Below are positions 55,527 through 63,469 of a stretch of DNA of 64,000 bases, piece after piece (positions within the stretch are counted from its first letter, which is position 1; each line of letters starts with the position of its first letter). The stretch comes from an uncultured Paludibaculum sp. Its GTDB lineage: Bacteria; Acidobacteriota; Terriglobia; Bryobacterales; Bryobacteraceae. The stretch is from the NCBI RefSeq assembly GCF_963665245.1, contig NZ_OY762269.1:2486501-2550500 (forward strand), given 5' to 3'. The translations under genes and the position numbers were made by a program. The notes under the pieces are model-generated. The model ran no database searches. It was not told where the DNA came from and was given only the letters and a program-made list of their open reading frames with translations.

Positions 55527-57989
55527 ATGGCCAGTCGTCAGTCGCACCCGCGTATCTCGCGTAGAAACTTACTCAAGGAAGCGGGCAGAACCGCCGTGGC
55601 GACGGTGGTTGCCGCGCCCGTGCTGCAAACCGCCATTGTCTCCTGCGCCTCGGCGGCGGATGCCCCGCCGCTCCATAGCGAAGCCGGCATCGATCGAGTG
55701 ACCATCCTGCCCGGCAAAACCTATCTTCGCGGATGGGCCGGTTATGGGAGCGCTCCTCATCCCGGACGCCCCCGTCGTCGCAATGCGCCTCCGACCCCAC
55801 CCACTCCACAAGGGCCCGCGCCCACCATCGCCTGGAGCAAGGCCTCCGGACCCGGTGCCGTCACCTTCGCCGATGCCAAGGCGCCCATCACCACGGCGAC
55901 CTTTTCCACGCCCGGCTCCTACGTCCTCAAGCTGACCGCCAACAACGGGCAGGCGGAGTCCTCTGCCACCCTGCAGGTGCTGGTCGAAACACCGCCGCCC
56001 GCGGAACAACTCGGCGCCGTCTATACGCGCAACTTCCAGATCACGAGCCCGCTGTGGAAAGCTCGAGCCAAGGCCCTGATGGTCAATTGGATCCCCCACT
56101 GCATCGACCAGATCAACCGCACCGACATCAAGGTGGGGCCTGGCGGCATCGACAACTTCATCGAAGCAGGCAAGGCGCTGCGTGGCGAACCGCATGGTCT
56201 GCACAAGGGCTATGTCTTCTCCAACGCATGGGTCCACCAGACGGTCGAGGCCATGAGCATCGCGCTCATGATCGATGCGCAGGGCGATGCGGAAATCGAA
56301 GCCGCGCACAAGAAGATGCGCGCCACGCTGGACGATTGGATCCCCAAGATCCTGGCTGCCCAGGAGCCCGATGGCTACCTCCAGACCGCCTTCACCCTTT
56401 CTCGTGAGAACTACGACGGCAAGGTCATCGACACCAAGGGCTACAAACACTGGGATCCCGCCCACCGCGGCGATCACGAAGGCTACGTGGCCGGCTACTT
56501 CCTGGAATCCGCCATCAACCACTATCTGATGACGGACAAGAAGGACGCGCGACTCTACAACGGCGCGAAGAAACTGGCCGACTGCTGGTACAACAACCTG
56601 GGGCCCGCGCCCAAGAAGCCGTGGTTTGACGGCCACCAGCAGATTGAACAGGGCTTGGTTCGTTTCGGCCGCTTCGTCAATGACATGGAAGGCGGCGGCA
56701 AGGGTGACAACTACATTCAGCTCGCCAAGTTCCTGCTCGACTCGCGCTATACCACCGCCACGGGCCCAGACGAGCAGCAGGAATACGACCAGAGCCACTT
56801 GCCCGTAACGCAGCAGTATGAGGCTGTCGGGCACGCCGTGCGCGCCGCCTATACGTACTCCGGCATGGCCGACGTCGCCGTCGAAACCCACGACCCCGAC
56901 TACCAGAGCGCTGTCAAATCCCTCTGGCACAACCTGGTCCACCGCAAGTACTACGTCACGGGCGGCATTGGCAGCGGTGAGACCTCTGAAGGGTTCGGCC
57001 CCAATTACTCGCTGCGCAACCGCGGCTACTGCGAGGCCTGCTCCAGTTGCGGCGCAATCTTCTTCCACTGGAAGTTGCACCTGGCCTACCACGACGCCAA
57101 GTACGTCGATCTTTACGAAGACACCATCTACAACGCCCTGCTCGGATCCGTTGACCTCACCGGCAAGTACTTCTACTACGACAACCCGCTGGATGAATCC
57201 ACGCCCCGTTACGAATGGCATGTCTGCCCTTGCTGCGTCGGCAACATCCCGCGCACCCTGCTGATGCTGCCCACCTGGGCCTACTCCCGCACGCCGGACT
57301 CCGTCTATGTGAACCTCTTCGTCGGCAGCCGCATTGTACTCGAGAAGGTCGCCGGCACCGATGTAGAGATGGTGCAGGAGACCGACTATCCCTGGAGCGG
57401 CAAGCTCGCTCTCACCGTCAATCCGAAAGACTCCAAGCGATTCAGCGTCCACATCCGCATGCCGGACCGCGCCGTGAGTGAGCTCTACAAGCCCATGCCC
57501 GACTCCAACGGCATCTCTTCCATCCTGGTCAACGGCAAGCCCGTCAAAGCCGCCAGTCGCAACGGTTATGCCGTCCTGGATCGCACATGGAAAGCCGGCG
57601 ACAAGATCGAAGTCGAACTGCCGCTGAAGCCCCAGCACATCAAGGCCAGTGACAAAATCGAAGCCACCCGCGGCAAACTGGCCCTGCGCTACGGCCCGCT
57701 CATCTACAACATCGAGCGCAAAGACCAGGACATCACCAAGCGCCTCAGCGCCAAAGCTCCGCTCACTCCGGAGTGGCGTGGCGACTTCCTGGGTGGCGTC
57801 GTCGTTCTGAAAGGGACCTTCGCCGATGGCAGCCCCATGTTGGCCATCCCCAACTTCGTCCGCGAGAACCGTGAACCAGGCTTGCCCCTGCCGCCTGAGG
57901 AGCCCCGCCCCGATGCCAGCGGCCGTCGGCCGCCGATGCCGGACGCCACCTCCATCGTCTGGATCAAGGAGGAGCCGGCCAAGGCCTGA
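55527..57989 (+). CDS. Exported GH127-like beta-L-arabinofuranosidase
   Basis: An 820-residue enzyme. A Tat leader (SRRNLLKEAGRTAVATVVAAP) is followed by an inserted PKD/Ig-like domain at about residues 50-150, with a proline-rich stretch (PPTPPTPQGPAP), and then the (alpha/alpha)6 catalytic domain of GH127/DUF1680. Zinc-cysteine motifs are CEACSSCG and CPCCVGN, matching the Cys nucleophile site of the family. It should release L-arabinose from plant arabinan or glycoprotein. The Ig-like domain near the N-terminus is not standard in characterised members. Confidence 0.87.
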   Translation: MASRQSHPRISRRNLLKEAGRTAVATVVAAPVLQTAIVSCASAADAPPLHSEAGIDRVTILPGKTYLRGWAGYGSAPHPGRPRRRNAPPTPPTPQGPAPTIAWSKASGPGAVTFADAKAPITTATFSTPGSYVLKLTANNGQAESSATLQVLVETPPPAEQLGAVYTRNFQITSPLWKARAKALMVNWIPHCIDQINRTDIKVGPGGIDNFIEAGKALRGEPHGLHKGYVFSNAWVHQTVEAMSIALMIDAQGDAEIEAAHKKMRATLDDWIPKILAAQEPDGYLQTAFTLSRENYDGKVIDTKGYKHWDPAHRGDHEGYVAGYFLESAINHYLMTDKKDARLYNGAKKLADCWYNNLGPAPKKPWFDGHQQIEQGLVRFGRFVNDMEGGGKGDNYIQLAKFLLDSRYTTATGPDEQQEYDQSHLPVTQQYEAVGHAVRAAYTYSGMADVAVETHDPDYQSAVKSLWHNLVHRKYYVTGGIGSGETSEGFGPNYSLRNRGYCEACSSCGAIFFHWKLHLAYHDAKYVDLYEDTIYNALLGSVDLTGKYFYYDNPLDESTPRYEWHVCPCCVGNIPRTLLMLPTWAYSRTPDSVYVNLFVGSRIVLEKVAGTDVEMVQETDYPWSGKLALTVNPKDSKRFSVHIRMPDRAVSELYKPMPDSNGISSILVNGKPVKAASRNGYAVLDRTWKAGDKIEVELPLKPQHIKASDKIEATRGKLALRYGPLIYNIERKDQDITKRLSAKAPLTPEWRGDFLGGVVVLKGTFADGSPMLAIPNFVRENREPGLPLPPEEPRPDASGRRPPMPDATSIVWIKEEPAKA

Positions 57990-58019
57990 CCGGCCCCACC
58001 CGCGCGCCCATCGTCCGAC

Positions 58020-60773
58020 TCACTTGCGGTGCGGCTTCACCTCCTGCCCGCCCCGCAGCAGGATCTTTTCCATCTCGTCATCGTCGTCCATGACGATCGA
58101 GCCCATCTTCCGCGCCTGCCCGTATTCCGGGTCCTTGGGGTCCTTCGCCTTCTCCGGATCGAACACCCGCCGGTCCACCGGCACCACCGTGTACGGCCGG
58201 TAGTCGGGCACCGTCGTGAAGCTGTCCGAGAAATCGTTGGCCAGCGCGTCAAACATGTTCAACGGAGGTAGGCCCAGGATCTCGTAGAGCGTGCGGTGCA
58301 TGCTTAGGATCGTCGTGTGCCGGTGCGACACATAGCCGCGCTTCGCCCAGGGACTAATCACCAGCAACACGCTCCGCTGCGCGTCCACATGGTCCGGCTC
58401 GCCGCCCGCGTCATCCTGCGTTACGAAGATCGCCATGTTCTTCCAGTACGGCGTGTGCGAGAGAAACTCAACAATCCGTCCCAGCGCCAGATCGTTATCC
58501 GCCATCCAGGAGGCCACGTACGGGTAGCCTTTCGCCGGCTTCGGATCGGAACCATGGTCGTTGCAGATGGCGATGTTGAGAAAAGAGGGCAGCGTTTTCC
58601 CGCCGCGCACAAAGCGCTCCTCAAAATCGCGCATGAACCAATGCGCCCGGTACTGGTCCGGGATGTTCATGTTGAAGATGGGATACCCGAAAGCCGTGTT
58701 GTCGAACAGGATCTTCGGCATCGGTACGTTCACCACCTCCCGCGCGCCGGTGGGATGCTCGTCTTCATCCTCCACCACGCCGGGGAATTCAAAACCCTCG
58801 CCGTAGTTGCGGAACCGGATGCCGTGCCGGCCCAGGTGCTGCCACATCGAGCCGGCCTCCGGGTAGTCCTCCGGAATCAGCGATCCATTCGAGCCCATCG
58901 CATAGCGGCGTCCCGGAGCGCTGCTGTCCTTCTTGAAGCCCCAGCCCAATGAGTAGGTCATCTGCATCAGGTTGTTCGGCTGTACGCCCACCAGCCAGCG
59001 ATGCCCCACGCCGGAGGCCTCCGGCTCCATGTAAAAGTTGTCGCTCACGGTAAAGGCGCGCGCCAGCGCATTGTGATTCACCATCACTCCGGCGTCTTCC
59101 AGCGTCGGTTCGCCTTTTTCCTGAATCGTCTGGTGCAGGCCCCAGCGCAGCAGCGAGGGGTCGTGCCGCGCGCCCGGGACGCGGTCGAAGATCGTGTCGA
59201 AGGTGTGATTCTCCTTCGTGATAAAGACGACGTATTTGATCTCCCGCGACGCCCGCCCCGGGATGCCCGGAATCACTGGAGAGGACATTGCGGCCCGGTC
59301 CGCCCGCCGGTCCACCATGCCGTTGGCTTCCAGCACGCGCTCTGTCAACGGCCGCAAGTCCTCATCGGTAGGAGTGCTGACCAGGCCCAGCACGCCGCGC
59401 ATCTTCAGGAACTCGCTCTTCGGGATGTTCTGGCCCGCGCTGGGCCCATTCCCAAACCCCTTGAAACTGATGCTGGCCAGATGCCGCCCATCCGGCGAGA
59501 CCGCCAGCCGGTACGGGTACCACGCCGTCGGAATGTGGCCCACCACCCGCAGCGTCCGGGCATCCAGGACTCCGATCGCGTTGATGCCACTCTCGGCCAC
59601 ATACAGCCGCGCGCCGTCGGCCGAAACCACCAGGCCAGACGGACCCACGCCGCGCAGTCCCGCCACCAGCGGCGACGGCACAATCCGCTGTTTCGCGGCC
59701 ACCTTGCCACTCGACAGGTCGATGCGCTCGATCAGGTCGTTGTTCCCGTTCGAGACATAGAGACTGTCCCCGCTCACGGCCAGGAAGTTCGGAGCGCTGC
59801 CGCCTACCGTCACCCCATTGTCCGAAGGCGCGTGGATCAGCAGCCCCGTCTTCCAATGGCTCACCACCGTCGGAGCCTGCGGATTAGAGACCTCCACGCC
59901 CGTTACTGAGAACGACTGCGGCCCATTGTCGTCGCCCAGGCCCGGCACCTTGCGGCCCTCAAACGTCACCCCGTCGCGCGCCTCCTGGCTGGGATACCCA
60001 AACGCGGGCCGCGTCAACCCCCGCGGATCGGACTTTCCATCCGCCGGTGGCGGAATGGCACTGTACTCGAACAGCCCGATGTTGGCCAGAAACACTCGAT
60101 GCCCGGAGACCGCCAGCGCGTAAGGATACCGCCCGACCGGCGTCGAACCCACCACCCGGCGCTGCGCCGTGTCCACAACTACCAGCCGGAAGTTCGTCAC
60201 ATCGGCGCAATACAAGTACTTCCCGTCGTCCGACAGCTTCAGGTCCGCTCCGTAGCTGTCCTCAAACTTCCGCCCCGCCACCTCGACGTTCAGGGGAATC
60301 TCCGCAACCAGGCGCGGAGAGGCGGTATCGAAGACGAAGACCTTGCCCGTCTCCCCGCTGCTCCAGTACAGCAGCGCGCCATCGGGCGAAAACTCGGCGC
60401 CGCCCGCGTTGAGGCGGTTCTTCTTCTTCTGGCCCGGGCGCGGCGGGGGCTCCACTGTCACAATGCGCGGCGCCCCCGACTGCCACCCCGTCACCAACTG
60501 CCCAATCCCGTCGCTGGGCACAAACAGCGTCCTTCCGTCCCGAGTCATAGCGAGCCCATGCGGGAACCGCGCCAGCGGCAACTGCCGCCCTTCCGGCCGC
60601 AGCAGCCGGCCATTGGGAAGAATGGTGGTCCCCGACGGGTCGTGCTTCGCGTATTCGTCCACCGCGGGCGCGTGCAGATACGGTTGTGCGTGTCCCTCCG
60701 CTGTCACAAACAGAGCCGCGGTCACAAGTAGGACCGCCATCCCGCGGCGGTCCGGCGTAGGTCGATGTCTCAT
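58020..60773 (-). CDS. Exported beta-propeller protein fused to a phosphoesterase (PLC-like) domain
   Basis: A 917-residue secreted protein: signal peptide (MAVLLVTAALFVTAEGHA), then an YncE-like seven-bladed propeller (about 40-470, with repeats such as LFVPSDGIGQLV and LAVSPDGRHLAS), then a phosphoesterase/acid-phosphatase domain with KENHTFDTIFDRV and DDAGGEPDHVDAQR. The latter belongs to the alkaline-phosphatase-like fold family that includes phospholipase C. The substrate is unknown. On the minus strand there is no clear ribosome site (the sequence next to ATG is CTCCTT), so the start is tentative. It converges on the GH127 gene with 30 bp between stops. Confidence 0.85.
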   Translation of the reverse strand: MRHRPTPDRRGMAVLLVTAALFVTAEGHAQPYLHAPAVDEYAKHDPSGTTILPNGRLLRPEGRQLPLARFPHGLAMTRDGRTLFVPSDGIGQLVTGWQSGAPRIVTVEPPPRPGQKKKNRLNAGGAEFSPDGALLYWSSGETGKVFVFDTASPRLVAEIPLNVEVAGRKFEDSYGADLKLSDDGKYLYCADVTNFRLVVVDTAQRRVVGSTPVGRYPYALAVSGHRVFLANIGLFEYSAIPPPADGKSDPRGLTRPAFGYPSQEARDGVTFEGRKVPGLGDDNGPQSFSVTGVEVSNPQAPTVVSHWKTGLLIHAPSDNGVTVGGSAPNFLAVSGDSLYVSNGNNDLIERIDLSSGKVAAKQRIVPSPLVAGLRGVGPSGLVVSADGARLYVAESGINAIGVLDARTLRVVGHIPTAWYPYRLAVSPDGRHLASISFKGFGNGPSAGQNIPKSEFLKMRGVLGLVSTPTDEDLRPLTERVLEANGMVDRRADRAAMSSPVIPGIPGRASREIKYVVFITKENHTFDTIFDRVPGARHDPSLLRWGLHQTIQEKGEPTLEDAGVMVNHNALARAFTVSDNFYMEPEASGVGHRWLVGVQPNNLMQMTYSLGWGFKKDSSAPGRRYAMGSNGSLIPEDYPEAGSMWQHLGRHGIRFRNYGEGFEFPGVVEDEDEHPTGAREVVNVPMPKILFDNTAFGYPIFNMNIPDQYRAHWFMRDFEERFVRGGKTLPSFLNIAICNDHGSDPKPAKGYPYVASWMADNDLALGRIVEFLSHTPYWKNMAIFVTQDDAGGEPDHVDAQRSVLLVISPWAKRGYVSHRHTTILSMHRTLYEILGLPPLNMFDALANDFSDSFTTVPDYRPYTVVPVDRRVFDPEKAKDPKDPEYGQARKMGSIVMDDDDEMEKILLRGGQEVKPHRK

Positions 60774-60783
60774 AAGGAGTTGG

Positions 60784-60804
60784 CGCCCCCCCTCAGAGGG
60801 GGCG
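60784..60804. repeat. REP-like GC palindrome next to the transposase remnant
   Basis: CGCCCCC at 60784-60790 pairs with GGGGGCG at 60798-60804 around a seven-base loop. A short GC palindrome next to a RAYT gene is the expected REP configuration; REP status is inferred because no second copy was seen in the window. Confidence 0.45.
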
Positions 60805-60805
60805 A

Positions 60806-61230
60806 CTACCAGCCTAGCGAAACTCCCACCCGCCCCGAAGCGATTGACAGAAGATTCACGGAATCGACACCGGGAGACGGGACGTCCTGCACCGGGAGAC
60901 GGGAGACGGGACGTCCTGAACTGTCACAACAGCTTTCTCCTGCAATATTTCCGCACGTCGCCCTCCGGTATTGTGCGTACCGGCCACGCACACGCTGCAT
61001 CACCGTTGCCAGGTCAGGCACCTCGCGAGGGACGGCAATCCCGTGTATGTGGTTGGGCATCAAGCAATAGGCCGGGACTGGGAGGTCGCCGGGCGCGGCC
61101 CCCTCATGCAGCAAGCGCAGGTACGTCACTCGGTCGAGGCGGGAATGGAAGACGGCTTTCCGGTCGGTTCCCCGCGCTGCGTAATATGGTGCGCCACACC
61201 GGGCGCAACGAATCGAGCAGATCGAGGCAT
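60806..61230 (-). pseudogene. REP-associated tyrosine (Y1/IS200-like) transposase remnant, frameshifted
   Basis: The protein frame starts at ATG 61230 with MPRSARFVAPGVAHHITQRG, the usual RAYT opening, then breaks near 61165. Beyond it the second frame reads RKAVFHSRLDRVTYLRLLHE and continues through the HUH-site segment YCLMPNHIHG to RGRYAQY. After about 60980 the family match stops and the sequence merges into the 72-bp direct repeat at 60906. So the gene has a frameshift of one or two bases and lacks its C-terminal half. It can no longer make an active enzyme. It was a single-strand nuclease/transposase acting on REP hairpins. Confidence 0.75.
60906..60977. repeat. 72-bp direct repeat, copy 1
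   Basis: Nearly identical to 63802-63873: I count three differences in 72 positions. It begins ACGGGACGTCCTGAACTGTC and ends CCGGTATTGTGCG. Read on the minus strand both copies keep an open frame ending VRTIPEGDVRKY(C/F)RRKL(L/M)-stop. Upstream of this copy CCGGGAGACGGGACGTCCTG is present twice (60870-60909, with a seven-base expansion). Confidence 0.85.
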
Positions 61231-61900
61231 CTTACGAATCAGCACCTGGAAGCACGGCTGTTTTTCAGCAAGAACTGACAGTGACACCAGGACGTCCCCG
61301 CGCCCCCTTGAGCCCTTGAACCTGGGCATCCGGAAATCTCTCGGCTCGCATCTTGCATGCCTTGGCTCAGGAACACATACGCCTACACGAAACGCAGCGA
61401 GATCGCTCGCCTCGATAGCAGAAGGTCCCACAACACTCCAGACAATCTCTTGTTCCTCTGTTTGGATCCAGAACGCCCAGGCTTTCGCCGTCGACTTCTT
61501 TCACTCGTACAACGATGCTTGAAGCTCGGCCTCGAAGGGGTCCGGGAGTCCGGGAGGAAACTGGTCAAAGCCGTTGGTTCTGCGGTCCCAATCCCGGCTC
61601 TCGCGCCACGAGCGCGACAAGGGCCACCGGTTCAAGACGCAGTGCCACGTTCCAAAGTCCGAAAGTAGAACGATATCGCGAGGCAATGCCAAACGGCGAT
61701 GTCCTGAACTGGGAAGCGGTAGCCTGGGCCGCCGCTGCGAAAGACTCCGAACCGCCTCTCGGAGAGGCGAAGAGCCATCTGGCCGTAAGCGACGGGCTAC
61801 CTGCGCGGCTTCATCGGACGTCTGCAGGACTCGGTCATCTCGCCAAATCGAAGGAACATCCAGTCAACCCTCTTCCGTGGGGCGAGCCCCCAGGCTTGCG

Positions 61901-61927
61901 GGCCGGCATTCGTGCCGGCCTTTTTCT
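61901..61927 (+). terminator. Orphan Rho-independent terminator
   Basis: GGCCGGCA (61901-61908), a TTCG loop, TGCCGGCC (61913-61920) and then TTTTTCT form a textbook terminator with an 8-bp stem on the plus strand. No plus-strand gene ends upstream within about 1.3 kb, so it appears left over from a lost gene or ends an unrecognised transcript. Confidence 0.7.
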
Positions 61928-62017
61928 CGTCCCAGTTTCGAACCCACAAGACCAACCGGACACCCAATCACGCCCGTACTTCCGATCCCGCCCCTTCCAC
62001 TGGAAAGCCCAGTTCGG

Positions 62018-62041
62018 TCGGGAGCGGAAACCCGCTCCCGA
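62018..62041. other. Perfect 10-bp hairpin
   Basis: TCGGGAGCGG (62018-62027) pairs with CCGCTCCCGA (62032-62041) around AAAC. It has no T run and no gene context, so its role (element end, processed RNA, or chance) is open. Confidence 0.45.
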
Positions 62042-62441
62042 GCGGACGAACCAGTCGCACGCTTCTCCGCTTCAGTCGAACCGCAGCGAACGCCGCCCAA
62101 GCCGCGCACTTCACCGACGCGGCCCAACTGACACACACCTTCAATCAAATGGTAGGCATGGCCCTCATCAGACATGATGCGAGGCACCTTCATCGAAATT
62201 CCCTCGCCGTTCAACGTGTCCTTGCGTACAGCCGGCAAGCCAGCCGCCCTCTCGCGGGAGTGACCGGACCATTGCGCCGTCGCGCGTAGTCGTCCCGTCT
62301 AGATCCAGGCTCCGTCTTGTGCACGCCCCTGTCTATGCCGCTCTCGTAAGTCCCGATCCGCGGCGGTTGCGTGATCTCCCTCAGCGCACCCGCCTCAAGA
62401 AACGCCACTTTTCTTCCGCCGAGCCGTGAGCTGCTAGTTCG

Positions 62442-62714
62442 ATGCGAATCGCGAGCACCCAGGCTTTGTGCATGCTCTGGCTCAGCCACGGCTGTACGGA
62501 CTGGCGCGCAACCCGCCGCCACGTGCGCCGCCTCCGCCAGCGCACCCACGATCTGGTGCGCGCCAACCTCTACCCGATCCACCGCCTGGCCGACGCCCTC
62601 CGTGCCCGCCACGAACTCGCCGGCGACGAAGCCGAACAGATCCTCACCACCGCCCGCAGTGAACTCGCCCAAGGCTCCGTTGGGTCCTTCCCGGCGCCGA
62701 TTTCCAGCCAGTAG
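62442..62714 (+). CDS. Hypothetical small protein (90 aa), possibly a remnant
   Basis: The frame from ATG 62442 opens MRIASTQALCMLWLSHGCTD and ends LAQGSVGSFPAPISSQ. The middle (DLVRANLYPIHRLADALRAR, then LAGDEAEQIL) faintly resembles the helical C-terminal part of M41-type peptidase domains found in orphan phage-like genes. No ribosome site is clear and no catalytic motif is present. It might be the end of a truncated gene. Confidence 0.35.
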   Translation: MRIASTQALCMLWLSHGCTDWRATRRHVRRLRQRTHDLVRANLYPIHRLADALRARHELAGDEAEQILTTARSELAQGSVGSFPAPISSQ

Positions 62715-62781
62715 CCCAATGGCACCCTGTCCCCAGCCACTGCGCCCCGAAACTGGTTGACAACGGTTGACAGGGTTGACA

Positions 62782-62801
62782 CTCGGACAGAACTGTCCGA
62801 G
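62782..62801 (+). promoter_or_regulatory. 20-bp palindromic operator candidate upstream of hicAB
   Basis: CTCGGACAGAACTGTCCGAG is a perfect inverted repeat (9 bp arms, AA centre) seven bases before the hicA start. Three GTTGACA units lie just upstream (62757-62781), one of which may serve as a -35 element. HicB antitoxins commonly autoregulate by binding such sites; the link here is inference. Confidence 0.65.
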
Positions 62802-62807
62802 ACTGTA

Positions 62808-63023
62808 GTGGCGAAGGGTGCGGAGTTCGAGCGGAGAGTCCGGAAGCTGGCGCGCAGCCAAAAGGTCACCTGTCAGTTTGTGGCCGACAAGGGCAAAGGC
62901 AGCCACGGCCGCCTCTACTTCGGCGACGAGTTCACCACCCTCAAGGACCGCAAGAAGGAGATTGGCCGCGACCTGCTGGCCAAGATGTGCGCGGATCTGA
63001 AGATCGATCCGCACGACCTGTAG
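62808..63023 (+). CDS. hicA: HicA-type toxin (mRNA interferase)
   Basis: A 71-residue HicA. The dsRBD-like motif GKGSHGRLYFG contains the catalytic His33. Family members cut mRNA in a translation-independent way and are held inactive by HicB. GTG 62808 is chosen because it follows the palindrome and gives a normal length; the frame is open back to TTG 62757, but that region is the regulatory palindrome. It is followed after 11 bases by the antitoxin gene. Confidence 0.8.
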   Translation: MAKGAEFERRVRKLARSQKVTCQFVADKGKGSHGRLYFGDEFTTLKDRKKEIGRDLLAKMCADLKIDPHDL

Positions 63024-63034
63024 GAGATAAACGC

Positions 63035-63469
63035 ATGTCCCAGTTCGCCTACCCCGCGAAATTCACCACCGGCAGCGACGGCCGCGTTCTGGTCGAGTTT
63101 GCCGATCTGCCCCGCGTAGCTACTGACGGCAGCGATGAGCGCGAAGCTATGGAAGAAGCCATGGATGCTCTCGGCTCCGATCTCTCCATCCGACTCTCCC
63201 GCCGGGAGGAGATCCCAGCGCCGTCCCCGGCCAAGCGCGGCCAGCGCTTAGTCCCTGTACCGCTCTGGCTCGCGCCGAAGCTCGCGCTCTACCTGGCCAT
63301 GCGCGATCAGCAAGTCAGCAACTCGGAGTTGGCCCGCCGCCTGGGAGTTCACGAACGGGTGATCCGCCGCATGCTCGATCCCGAACACGCCACCAAGGCC
63401 GAGAAGATCCAGGCCGCCCTCGCGGTCCTCGGCAAGCAGATGACCGTCGAAGTCCGCGACATCGCGTGA
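63035..63469 (+). CDS. hicB: HicB-type antitoxin with helix-turn-helix
   Basis: A 144-residue antitoxin. The N-terminal half is the partial RNase H-like HicB fold (FAYPAKFTTGSDGRVLVEF, then DLPRVATDGSDEREAMEEA). The C-terminal half is a helix-turn-helix (SNSELARRLGVHERVIRRML) for autorepression. TAGGAGA lies seven bases before ATG 63035. The order hicA-hicB is the normal one. This appears complete and functional. Confidence 0.85.
   Translation: MSQFAYPAKFTTGSDGRVLVEFADLPRVATDGSDEREAMEEAMDALGSDLSIRLSRREEIPAPSPAKRGQRLVPVPLWLAPKLALYLAMRDQQVSNSELARRLGVHERVIRRMLDPEHATKAEKIQAALAVLGKQMTVEVRDIA

Larger units (their letters stand above)
61231..62441. other. Degraded stretch without a recognisable intact gene
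   Basis: About 1.2 kb holding many short open frames on both strands but none with a recognised family or ribosome site. The minus-strand piece 61501-61692 (WPLSRSWRESRDWDRRTNG) looks protein-like but ends abruptly. An orphan terminator (61901-61927) and a perfect GC hairpin (62018-62041) are the only clear elements. Probably a graveyard of mobile-element insertions. Confidence 0.5.

Noticed and set aside
55569..57638. A very long open frame on the minus strand opposite the GH127 gene
   Set aside because: It is the codon-bias shadow of a GC-rich gene with clear family motifs on the plus strand; its own translation has no recognisable domain.
60870..60915. CRISPR-like look of repeated GGGAGACGGGACGTCCTG units
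   Set aside because: Only two full units, no regular spacers, no cas genes; treated as tandem duplication next to the direct repeat.
61515..62177. A 220-codon plus-strand frame in the degraded zone
   Set aside because: It runs through a strong terminator hairpin, lacks any family pattern and changes composition along its length.
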